Notes under the pieces: model-generated
What the model saw: only the letters and a program-made list of their open reading frames with translations
Told to the model about the DNA's origin: nothing
Databases searched by the model: none
In this document: in pieces, positions 1 to 6,458 of the stretch
Layout of the letters: the number at the start of each line of letters is the position of its first letter
Numbering within the stretch: position 1 is the first letter of the stretch
Translations under genes and position numbers: made by a program
Assembly (NCBI GenBank): GCA_947457605.1
Contig: CANGWP010000090.1
Coordinates: forward strand, 1-9,179
DNA: 9,179 nt
Direction of reading: 5' to 3'
Source: Bdellovibrionales bacterium
GTDB taxonomy: Bacteria > Bdellovibrionota > UBA1018 > CAIMNF01

Positions 1-2
1 AC

Positions 3-545
3 GAAAGCGACTACCTTCGAGTGGCCCGAATGGTGGAACATACCGGCGTGAAACCCAACTCCTTCAAGCAATACCTTCGATGGGGAACGGTTGCGCACCC
101 GGCACGAACGCTTTTTCATTTTGCGGCAAACTGGATCACTCACTTCATGCTGTTCTATTGGGTTGGCGGGACCCCGCTTGCGATCGCCATTTTTGGAATG
201 GCAGGGGTCTGGGCTTTCGGGGTTCGAACCTATAACTTCGATGGTCACGGCAGGGGGCTGGACAAACGCCAAGATGGAATCGACTTCAATCGCAAAGACC
301 AATCCATCAATCAAGTGTGGCCCGGGTATGTTGCGGGGGAATGGCACAACAACCACCACCTTTATCCAAATTCCGCTCGTTCCGGATTTCTACCTTATCA
401 GTTTGACGGTGCCTGGGAGATCATTCGTCTTTGGCACAAAATGAAGGTGGTTTCCTCGTACCGAGATGACAAGGCGGCATTTCTAAAAAACAACTACATC
501 CCTTATCACCGCAATCCAGAACCACAAACTGTCACACATCCATGA
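3..545 (+). CDS. Fatty acid (acyl-CoA/acyl-lipid type) desaturase, C-terminal part; 5' end outside the window
   Basis: The frame is open from the left edge to TGA at 543-545, so only the last ~180 residues are seen. The diagnostic motif is the third histidine box, GEWHNNHH (histidines at 345-359), followed by LYPNSARSGF as in the integral-membrane, di-iron delta-9-type desaturases that put a cis double bond into a saturated acyl chain using O2 and electrons from a reductase. Upstream lie hydrophobic stretches (about 108-225), consistent with the last membrane helices, and a second-half segment YNFDGHGRG that occupies the place where the family has a conserved Asn/His region. The first two His boxes would lie outside the window. 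Substrate (acyl-CoA or phospholipid) and regioselectivity cannot be told from this part. The gene converges on RNase J and the two stop regions overlap by 14 nt. Family is confident; a GTG at 21 is merely an internal codon, not a start. Confidence 0.9.
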   Translation, partial: ESDYLRVARMVEHTGVKPNSFKQYLRWGTVAHPARTLFHFAANWITHFMLFYWVGGTPLAIAIFGMAGVWAFGVRTYNFDGHGRGLDKRQDGIDFNRKDQSINQVWPGYVAGEWHNNHHLYPNSARSGFLPYQFDGAWEIIRLWHKMKVVSSYRDDKAAFLKNNYIPYHRNPEPQTVTHP

Positions 546-2199
546 TCAAGGGCACAACAGTCGGCTTTTTTCCGACGTTTCGCTCAAAAAAGCGCCTGAG
601 CTCGATGCGGATATTCTCTCCGAGATCCGGATCAATCACACCCTGGCGAAGCTCTTTTTTATAAACCGAAAGCACCTGGTCCACGACCGTCATAGCCTCA
701 TCAATGAGCCAACTCTCAAAAGACTCGTTTACGAGTCCTTTTGCGTGGATTTCGGGCTTGGTCAGAATCTTTCCCGACTCCTTTTCGCGCGCGAGCATGC
801 AAATGACAACCCCGGTTTCCGCAAGACGTCTCCGGTCGCGAAGAAGGTCCTTGGTGATTTCATTTCCTTCGCGCCCATCGACGAGAAGCCTAAGCTCGGT
901 TACCACTTCCACCATCTCGATTCCATTCGGAGAAAGCTCGATCGCTTCCCCATTTTGAATCACGCACACGTTGCGCTCCTCGACCCCGCTCTCGGCCGCA
1001 AGATTGGCGTGATGGACGAGATGCCGGTATTCCCCATGAATGGGTACAAAAAACTTGGGCTTCACCATCTCGATCATTTTTTTAAGCTCGGGCCTGGTGG
1101 CATGCCCGCTGGTATGCACATCTTCGATCGCATCGTAAAGAACGTGCGCTCCCCGCTTGAACAACTCATTGATGAGCTTACTAATGGGCATTTCATTTCC
1201 CGGGATCTGGCTTGAACTCAGGATCACAAGATCATCCTCAGTAAGGGAAACATAGTTATGCTCATCATGCGCGATGCGATTGAGAGCGGATCTTGGCTCC
1301 CCCTGACATCCGGTTGATAGCACCAATACGCGATTCCGATCATACCGGTGGATCTCATCAATCGAAATCATGTGCGAGCGGGGAAACGAGATCGCCCCAT
1401 GCTCCATTGCGAGGCGCACATTCTGTTCCATGCTTCGTCCGGTAAGAGCGATGCGCTTGCCCATTTTCTCGGCAAGTTTGAAAAGGTTCGCCATTCGTCC
1501 GACATTTGAAGAAAACATGGATACAAGAATAAGGCCTTTTGCTTTAGCAAAAACTTCCTCCAATTTGACCGAGATGTGTTCATCCTGGATTCCCTCTTCC
1601 TCCCGCTCCACATTCGTTGAATCCGACATCAAAAGCAGAACTCCATCATCGCCGGCCTTGCGGAACACGTTCCACTCCATCACATCGCCGAAATGAGGCG
1701 AAGGATCCATCTTGAAATCACCGGTATGTATGATCTTCGCGATCGGAGTATCAATGAACAGGGCACACGAATCGATGATTGAATGATTCACACGCTCCGG
1801 GGTGATGGTCATGTCTCCGATTTGGATCGGGCCGCCCGGACTCATCACCTGGATGGGTACCGCGGTTTCAAGCCCCGCCTCTTTCAGGCGCTCACGAACC
1901 ATAAGGCTTGTAAAATGGGATGCATAAATTGGCACGCGGAGTCCGGCCTTGATCGCAAATGGAATGGCTCCAATGTGGTCTTCGTGGCCGTGAGTGACAA
2001 AAATGGCCTTGATCTTGTCTTTCTTTTTCAGAAGGTGCGAGAAATTCGGGATCACGAACTCGACCCCGAAATGGTCGAGCTCTGAAAACATCAACCCGCA
2101 ATCTACCAGAATTGCCGAACTCGCGGTCTCAATCAACATGCAATTCATGCCGATTTCACCCAAACCTCCATATGGAGTGATTCTGACAGCACCCTTCAT
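532..2199 (-). CDS. rnj: Ribonuclease J (metallo-beta-lactamase/beta-CASP exo-/endoribonuclease)
   Basis: A 555-residue protein, the usual length for bacterial RNase J, which degrades and matures RNA by 5'-to-3' exonuclease and endonuclease action in the cytoplasm. The metallo-beta-lactamase metal site is complete: HGHEDH at residues 70-75, H139 in VNHS, D161 in HTGDFK, and H388 in PIHGEYRHL. The beta-CASP part carries the HTSGHA phosphate-binding motif (362-367). A C-terminal domain of about 100 residues follows (from ~450), ending in a short hydrophobic tail. The start ATG at 2199 shares ATGA with the stop of udk, and there is no clear Shine-Dalgarno, so translation is probably coupled to udk. 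All catalytic residues are present, so it should be active. It is the last gene of the lytic transglycosylase-udk-rnj operon. Whether the organism also has RNase E/G cannot be seen here. Confidence 0.96.
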   Translation of the reverse strand: MKGAVRITPYGGLGEIGMNCMLIETASSAILVDCGLMFSELDHFGVEFVIPNFSHLLKKKDKIKAIFVTHGHEDHIGAIPFAIKAGLRVPIYASHFTSLMVRERLKEAGLETAVPIQVMSPGGPIQIGDMTITPERVNHSIIDSCALFIDTPIAKIIHTGDFKMDPSPHFGDVMEWNVFRKAGDDGVLLLMSDSTNVEREEEGIQDEHISVKLEEVFAKAKGLILVSMFSSNVGRMANLFKLAEKMGKRIALTGRSMEQNVRLAMEHGAISFPRSHMISIDEIHRYDRNRVLVLSTGCQGEPRSALNRIAHDEHNYVSLTEDDLVILSSSQIPGNEMPISKLINELFKRGAHVLYDAIEDVHTSGHATRPELKKMIEMVKPKFFVPIHGEYRHLVHHANLAAESGVEERNVCVIQNGEAIELSPNGIEMVEVVTELRLLVDGREGNEITKDLLRDRRRLAETGVVICMLAREKESGKILTKPEIHAKGLVNESFESWLIDEAMTVVDQVLSVYKKELRQGVIDPDLGENIRIELRRFFERNVGKKPTVVPLIMDV

Positions 2200-2816
2200 G
2201 ACTTCAACTCGTACAATTTCTGTTTGATCATTGCAGAGAGCATTGCGGCCGCGGTATCGGTCTCCTCACCCACGATGATGTCCGCGTATTGCCGGGTGGG
2301 CTCCAAATATAGCTGATGCATGGGGCGCACGGTATCGTAGTACTGCCGGATGATGTCATCCAGTGTCCGATTCCGGTCCTTCAGATCCCGAAACAATCTG
2401 CGAATGAACCGGATGTCCGATTCCACATGAAGAAAAAATTTCAAATCAAAGAGATTCCGGATGGACTCATCCCAAAGCGTAAAGATGCCCTCGACAATCA
2501 ATACCTTGCAGGGCCCTACACTTTGGGTTTTGGCGGTACGGCGGGAGCTGTTGTAATCATAAACGGGACTTTCGATCCGCTTGCCTTCGCGCACCTGTTC
2601 GAGATGAGACCTGAAAAGCTCCCAATCAAAGGCTTCAGGGTGATCAAAGTTGAGCTCATTGTTGATCTTGAGATGCGTCGGAGGACGAGGAAGATAATAC
2701 GAATCCTGATGAAGAACTCCAACCTTGGAATCATTGACCTGACTTAAAACTTTCTGGGTAAAGGTCGTTTTTCCGGAGCCCGAACCTCCGGCGATCCCGA
2801 TGATGTAAATTGGCAT
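2196..2816 (-). CDS. udk: Uridine/cytidine kinase
   Basis: A 206-residue cytoplasmic nucleoside kinase, close to the family's usual ~210. It phosphorylates uridine and cytidine to UMP and CMP in pyrimidine salvage. Visible motifs: Walker A GGSGSGKT at 10-17 directly after the N-terminal beta strand; HQDSYY (36-41) with the catalytic-region Asp; NFDHPEAFD (57-64), the nucleoside-binding region; the beta strand VLIVEGIF (105-112); the lid-type segment RRLFRDLKDRNR (139-150); and QYYDTVRPMHQLYLEPT (158-174), typical of Udk. The ATG at 2816 lies only 5 nt after the stop of the upstream lytic transglycosylase gene and has no convincing Shine-Dalgarno. The end overlaps the rnj start by 4 nt (ATGA). 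Both junctions suggest one message with re-initiating ribosomes. Phosphoribulokinase is a related alternative, but the short length and the QYxxTVRPMH motif favour uridine kinase. Confidence 0.95.
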   Translation of the reverse strand: MPIYIIGIAGGSGSGKTTFTQKVLSQVNDSKVGVLHQDSYYLPRPPTHLKINNELNFDHPEAFDWELFRSHLEQVREGKRIESPVYDYNSSRRTAKTQSVGPCKVLIVEGIFTLWDESIRNLFDLKFFLHVESDIRFIRRLFRDLKDRNRTLDDIIRQYYDTVRPMHQLYLEPTRQYADIIVGEETDTAAAMLSAMIKQKLYELKS

Positions 2817-2821
2817 AGACG

Positions 2822-3988
2822 TTAAGGATGAGGATACTCAAGCCTGCGGAACTCCTCAAGCGTAATCCCGGCAAGTCTCACAGGATAATGAGCGGGGATG
2901 GGATTCTCGCTCTTCCAGATCGGGTCACGAAAGTGCGGATTCAGGATTCGGATTTCCTCTTCATTCAAACGATATCGTTGCAGAATGTCCTTCACCTTGG
3001 TTTTTGTTTGAAAACTGACCGTGATGAATTGCGGCAAACCGACATCAGAGTCTGGACGAAAGAGCGGTCCCCTGCTTTCCGCAACATCACACATTGCAAG
3101 GAATTCGAAGAGGTAATTTCGAGAAGCGAATTTGAAAGACGGGTCCTTGAATGTTTGAATGATCTCAACCGGGTCGCGACTCCCCACCTTTCGGATCGCT
3201 TTTTGAACCAATCCGGCCCCATGATGATATGCCATCACCGAAAGGGCCCAACTTTGCAAAGCATCGTGATTCTTTCGCAGAAATCGGGCAGCAGCCCGCG
3301 TGGACTTCAAAGGATCATGGCGCTCATCAATGGATGGTGTAACCCGGAGTTCCTTCATCGCTGTTTTCGGCATGAACTGCCATATCCCGATCGCTCCCAC
3401 TTTCGAACGCGCCTCGGAATCAAATGCACTCTCCACAAAGGGCAGAAGCACCAGTTCCTCCCGAACTCCTTCTTCTTTGAAGATTTCCCGCATTCTCCGC
3501 AAATAAGGTTTCGAGAGCAGAAACGCCGATTCAATCCGGTCCCTCAGACCCACCTGCAATCGGATTCTTTTCGGAGTTGCAGCAAATCGATAAGCCCTGG
3601 GATCTTCATTTGCATCCAAAGTTGCATAAAGCTTCATGAGGGAAGGGGTCAGCTTTTCCGGCGCGATCGGTTCGGGCCCGAGTGCCGCGATCTCAAGCAG
3701 CCCGGCACGTACCTCGATCTCCATCTTCCTGGCGCCTTCGGGAGTCTTTGCAACCCCATACACATGTGCCAGATTCACGGAATCGTGAATGACAAGATCC
3801 GAGCCCGGGTGCTCGGTAAAGATTTTTTTCCAAAAACGCACCTGGGATTCCGCCCAAGGAGTAAGGTTCACTCCAAACTTTTGAAAGCGCTCCTCTTGCG
3901 CTATGGTCTTTGGCGTGGACAGGAGCAAAACAAAAAGACCCATCAAGAACGCTTGGCAACTCCTTCTGCTTTTTCTTTCCTTGCTCAT
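2822..3988 (-). CDS. Secreted lytic murein transglycosylase, MltD/Slt-like (family 1), with a LysM-like C-terminus
   Basis: A 388-residue exported protein that should cleave the MurNAc-GlcNAc bond of peptidoglycan, forming 1,6-anhydro ends. Residues 1-30 form a signal peptide: basic KERKSRR, hydrophobic AFLMGLFVLLL, then small residues and a plausible cut after TIA. The transglycosylase domain covers about 160-300: LLPFVESAF with likely catalytic Glu186, GIWQFMP (201-207), DERHDPLKST (221-230), and AYHHGAG (253-259) where the family usually has AYNAG. A region at ~319-372 (FITVSFQTKTKVKDILQRYR ..., ILNPHFRD) looks like a degenerate LysM, as in MltD. No lipobox cysteine is seen, so it is probably periplasmic and soluble. 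Start ATG 3988 is chosen because GGAG lies 5 nt upstream; Met16 lacks a properly spaced site. First gene of the udk-rnj operon, and its start lies inside the head-to-head neighbour. Confidence 0.88.
   Translation of the reverse strand: MSKERKSRRSCQAFLMGLFVLLLSTPKTIAQEERFQKFGVNLTPWAESQVRFWKKIFTEHPGSDLVIHDSVNLAHVYGVAKTPEGARKMEIEVRAGLLEIAALGPEPIAPEKLTPSLMKLYATLDANEDPRAYRFAATPKRIRLQVGLRDRIESAFLLSKPYLRRMREIFKEEGVREELVLLPFVESAFDSEARSKVGAIGIWQFMPKTAMKELRVTPSIDERHDPLKSTRAAARFLRKNHDALQSWALSVMAYHHGAGLVQKAIRKVGSRDPVEIIQTFKDPSFKFASRNYLFEFLAMCDVAESRGPLFRPDSDVGLPQFITVSFQTKTKVKDILQRYRLNEEEIRILNPHFRDPIWKSENPIPAHYPVRLAGITLEEFRRLEYPHP
3903..3988. other. 5'-5' overlap of two divergent genes with signal sequences encoded antisense to each other
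   Basis: The start of the plus-strand binding-protein gene (ATG 3903) and the start of the minus-strand transglycosylase gene (ATG 3988) face each other with 86 shared nt. The basic n-region of the transglycosylase (codons 3-9) lies opposite the Leu/Phe-rich helix of the binding protein (about residues 20-28). The transglycosylase's Leu-rich core (residues 14-23) lies opposite the Lys/Arg-rich n-region of the binding protein. In this phase the third codon positions face each other and first positions face second positions. The minus start is supported by a Shine-Dalgarno; the plus start is not, so the overlap could be somewhat shorter. Confidence 0.65.
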
Positions 3989-5021
3989 TTTGGCTCCAAT
4001 CCTGCCCTTTTTTCAGGATAGCCGAAATAGGGACATCGTCATACTGATCGATCGGCCTCCGAATACGCTTTTTCCGGGTCAAACTCCTGACGCAATGGCG
4101 AGACGGATTTTACCGCTCATAGAGGAATTGCACTATTCGGTGGCTGAGGGTTCAAATCCCGAGGAATTCACCCTTAACCCCCCGGGTCCGATCCAGCCGA
4201 ATCTTCATTTCAAAGTGGTGCGAGACGACCTTGCTCGCGGAGTACTTCACCAATCCGGGAGATCCGATGTGCTGTTCGACACCCTCTCTCTCTCAAAAAC
4301 CGGACTGTTTCAAAGATCGGATTTCCCGGTACAAGTCTCAAGGGGCTTTCACCTTTCCTATCTTGGCTTCAATTTGAAAAATCCGATTCTCTCGCGTCCT
4401 GAGGTTCGGAGAGCACTTAGTCAGGCATTTCCCGTATCCATGTGGATCAAAGAAAAATACCTGGGCTTCGTTGAGCCCCTACCGGGCTTTACTCTCGATT
4501 ATGATCCGAACTCGTCAAACCGTGCTTTGGATCGCGCTGAACTCCCGATCCTGGGCGATGGATCACGATTTACGCTCAGGTATCTCACCACCCCGGTTCG
4601 AGAGGGATTTGAACTTGCACTGCTGGTTCGAGAAGCCCTGAAGCAGGTTCATGTTCAAGTTGAGATAATTCCGCTTGAGCCGTCCTTGTTTTTCAGCAAA
4701 CTCAGACGTTCGGATTTTGAAATCTTCGGCTCCCGGATTCCCCGAAGCGCACCCTCAGAGCCGGTTTTTGATTTTTTCAAGACCGATGGTCGGAGAAACT
4801 ATTTTTCCTATTCCGATCCCCGAATGGATCTGATCCTATCCTCGAATCCAATGGCCGGCTTCGAAGAACTGATCCCCCGGATTCGGGAGGATCTTCCCAT
4901 TCTGCCACTTTTTACCTGGAATCACGGATTGCTTCTCTCAAAACGAATTCGGATCCCGGAGGGCGTCACTCTCACTGCCGATGATTCCTTTCGCTTTTTG
5001 GCACTCCTTCGATTAAACTGA
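3903..5021 (+). CDS. Short membrane-anchored homologue of oligopeptide-binding proteins (SBP_bac_5 family)
   Basis: A 372-residue protein related to the DppA/OppA substrate-binding proteins of peptide ABC transporters. After a basic N-terminus (RSKTKRPIK) and a membrane or signal helix (about 18-37) comes IVILIDRPPNTLFPGQTPDA (46-64), matching the family's first strand and 'TLDP..ATD' region. SDVLFD (121-126) and LGFNLKNPILSRPEVRRALSQA (154-175) match the family's 'GFN..PPF.D.RVRQAL..A' signature. Family members usually have ~500-540 residues; the segment that normally follows the first ~40 mature residues, with the WHDG..TAxDV motif, is missing. No lipobox cysteine and no ABC permease or ATPase gene are in view. 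ATG 3903 is the only early ATG and has no good Shine-Dalgarno, so the exact start is uncertain (GTG 3915 is possible). It is the first gene of the rsmE operon. A role in uptake is doubtful; sensing or scaffolding is a guess. Confidence 0.72.
   Translation: MVFGVDRSKTKRPIKNAWQLLLLFLSLLILAPILPFFQDSRNRDIVILIDRPPNTLFPGQTPDAMARRILPLIEELHYSVAEGSNPEEFTLNPPGPIQPNLHFKVVRDDLARGVLHQSGRSDVLFDTLSLSKTGLFQRSDFPVQVSRGFHLSYLGFNLKNPILSRPEVRRALSQAFPVSMWIKEKYLGFVEPLPGFTLDYDPNSSNRALDRAELPILGDGSRFTLRYLTTPVREGFELALLVREALKQVHVQVEIIPLEPSLFFSKLRRSDFEIFGSRIPRSAPSEPVFDFFKTDGRRNYFSYSDPRMDLILSSNPMAGFEELIPRIREDLPILPLFTWNHGLLLSKRIRIPEGVTLTADDSFRFLALLRLN
3994..3997 (-). promoter_or_regulatory. Shine-Dalgarno of the lytic transglycosylase gene
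   Basis: GGAG on the minus strand (CTCC at 3994-3997) with a 5-nt spacer to ATG 3988. It decides the start of the transglycosylase in favour of 3988 over Met16, and so confirms that this gene begins inside the divergent binding-protein gene. Confidence 0.7.
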
Positions 5022-5824
5022 TGCGGATGCGCAGAGTACTTTGCGATGACATTTCCCCGAGCCGAAAGTCCTTGATTGAAATTTCGGAAAACGAAGCCAA
5101 ACACCTGATCTCGGTACTTCGACTGGGTCCCGGAGACTCCATTGAACTTTTGGACGGCAAAGGACTGAGCGCACCCGGAAGCCTTGTGTTCCGCGACAAA
5201 AGGCTTTTTGCCGAGCTGACCGGGTCTCCAAGCACCAATCCAAAACTCCTCTCCTTGCCCATTCACCTGAAAATGGGAATCCTGAAAGGTGAGGCGATGG
5301 AGTGGGTGGTTGAAAAAGCCGTCGAACTCGGGGTTCGGACACTCACCCCGATTGAAACTGAGTTCACAGTAGTAAAAATACACAAAAAGGGGGCTGGTAC
5401 TTTTTTGGAGCGCTGGCAAAAAATCGCGGATCAAGCTCTCAAGCAATGCGGCAGACTTGACCGGATGGAAATCCTGCCCCCCGTGCCCTTGGAGATGTTG
5501 AGCATAGGAGCCGGAGTTCTGTACTGGTCTGACGAGGAACTTGCCCGAAATTCGGATCCCGAAAAGCACCTCTCCCAAATTGCCCGGAAGAATCCGGCCC
5601 ATCTTGATTCGGGGACATCTCTTTTGATCGGACCTGAAGGCGGCTTTAGCGCGAGCGAGCGAAGCCGGCTTTTGCAATTGACGGTGTCGGGAAACAAAGG
5701 GATAAATAGAGTGCACCTCGGTTCATTGATTTTGCGCGCCGAAACAGCAGCATTGCTTGGAATTTCAATTCTGGTCGGGGAACACTATGGAAAAAGGGAA
5801 AATCAAGTTCAAGCCACTACATGA
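5021..5824 (+). CDS. rsmE: 16S rRNA (uracil(1498)-N3)-methyltransferase
   Basis: A 267-residue SPOUT-class methyltransferase, slightly longer than the usual ~245. It methylates N3 of U1498 in the decoding region of 16S rRNA using S-adenosylmethionine, acting on the assembled 30S subunit. The N-terminal PUA-like part contains HLISVLRLGPGDSIELLDGKG (28-48). KMGILKGEAMEWVVEKAVELG (84-104) is the typical entry into the catalytic domain, followed by KIADQALKQCGR (134-145). The trefoil-knot cofactor site is seen as LLIGPEGGFS (201-210) and LGSLILRAETA (233-243). The ATG at 5021 overlaps the previous stop as TGATG and has no Shine-Dalgarno, so translation is probably coupled; Met3 (5027) is an alternative start. 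Its last 38 nt overlap the next gene. All family motifs are intact. Confidence 0.96.
   Translation: MRMRRVLCDDISPSRKSLIEISENEAKHLISVLRLGPGDSIELLDGKGLSAPGSLVFRDKRLFAELTGSPSTNPKLLSLPIHLKMGILKGEAMEWVVEKAVELGVRTLTPIETEFTVVKIHKKGAGTFLERWQKIADQALKQCGRLDRMEILPPVPLEMLSIGAGVLYWSDEELARNSDPEKHLSQIARKNPAHLDSGTSLLIGPEGGFSASERSRLLQLTVSGNKGINRVHLGSLILRAETAALLGISILVGEHYGKRENQVQATT
5777..5781 (+). promoter_or_regulatory. Weak Shine-Dalgarno deciding the RDD-protein start
   Basis: GGGGA ends 5 nt before ATG 5787, inside the end of rsmE. It favours ATG 5787 over the longer in-frame TTG at 5757, which has no such site and would add ten residues unlike the family. The match to the anti-Shine-Dalgarno is only partial. 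Confidence 0.45.
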
Positions 5825-6458
5825 AGGGATGGGGTTCCACCCATTCTCAGATGGTTTACCCTATGCTCCCGAGAGCAAGTCAAAACCCCAAATGGGTACT
5901 GGGGCAACCGCGGCAGGCCGCCCTCGTTTCACAACACAACTTCCACCTCAAGTCCGCCCCCAACTGAAAACTGCTCGCCAACTTCAAAATCCGGTCACAA
6001 CTCCTCAGGCCCCCGTAGTTCGACCGAATGCCCAACCAAGACCACTTGAGCCAAGTTCCAGACAGTCAAAAGCCGAGGCCGACCCCATTCGCCAAAGATG
6101 TTTTGCCTACCTTCTCGACTCTGTGATTCATGCAGGGTTTTGGATGGGAACCAATCTCGCTGCATTGCTGCTTTTCCGGTTTCAAATTGATTCTGAGATC
6201 GTACGGGACAGCTTGCCTCAGTTCATTCTTTTCTTTCTGTTTTCCCAATGGATGTTTATCGCCCTTCAGGAAGTGCTTTTTGAGAACTCCATCGGGAAAG
6301 CTTTTTTTCATCTCGAGTTTCAGCGGAATCGCCGATCTCTATTCCTTCGTTCACTGGTATTCATGATGGGCGCGCTCACACTCGGGCTTGGTCTGTATTT
6401 CCGTCCCCAAGATCGCTTGGGAAAAATCCAACTCAAACAAAGACTCCCCTCCGTATGA
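5787..6458 (+). CDS. RDD-family membrane protein with a cytoplasmic proline-rich N-terminal region
   Basis: A 223-residue protein. Residues 1-30 hold a distinctive box, KFKPLHEGMGFHPFSDGLPY (7-26). Residues ~31-98 are a low-complexity, Pro/Gln/Arg-rich linker without hydrophobic stretches, so probably cytoplasmic. From ~100 comes an RDD-like domain: RCFAYLLDSVIHAGF (104-118) is the 'R..A...D' helix giving the family its name, a second helix spans 143-160, ENSIGKAFFHLEF (166-178) matches the family's 'T.GK....L.V' turn, and a last hydrophobic segment covers ~188-204. The RDD family is widespread and functionally unclear; some members are proposed to move ions or small solutes. The gene overlaps rsmE by 38 nt and rfaE2 by 4 nt (ATGA), so it is firmly in the operon. 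I recall a similar N-terminal box in Bdellovibrio-type proteins, but that needs a search. Confidence 0.75.
   Translation: MEKGKIKFKPLHEGMGFHPFSDGLPYAPESKSKPQMGTGATAAGRPRFTTQLPPQVRPQLKTARQLQNPVTTPQAPVVRPNAQPRPLEPSSRQSKAEADPIRQRCFAYLLDSVIHAGFWMGTNLAALLLFRFQIDSEIVRDSLPQFILFFLFSQWMFIALQEVLFENSIGKAFFHLEFQRNRRSLFLRSLVFMMGALTLGLGLYFRPQDRLGKIQLKQRLPSV

Noticed and set aside
3881..3907. Promoter TTGAAA-15 nt-TATGGT for the binding-protein operon.
   Set aside because: The spacing is short and transcription would begin at or beyond the proposed ATG 3903, leaving no start codon placed after a Shine-Dalgarno. Two weak boxes inside coding sequence are not enough.
2828..4021. A 397-codon open frame on the plus strand running antisense to the whole lytic transglycosylase gene.
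   Set aside because: It is codon-aligned with the real gene, where its stop codons would correspond only to TTA, CTA and TCA codons that the transglycosylase rarely uses. The translation shows no domain or sensible composition, while the opposite strand has a clear signal peptide and catalytic motifs.
4922..5716. A 264-codon open frame on the minus strand opposite rsmE.
   Set aside because: Same codon-aligned antisense effect; rsmE has all its family motifs and the antisense protein resembles nothing.
5757..5786. TTG 5757 as start of the RDD protein.
   Set aside because: No Shine-Dalgarno; ATG 5787 has a spaced GGGGA and begins just before the distinctive N-terminal box.
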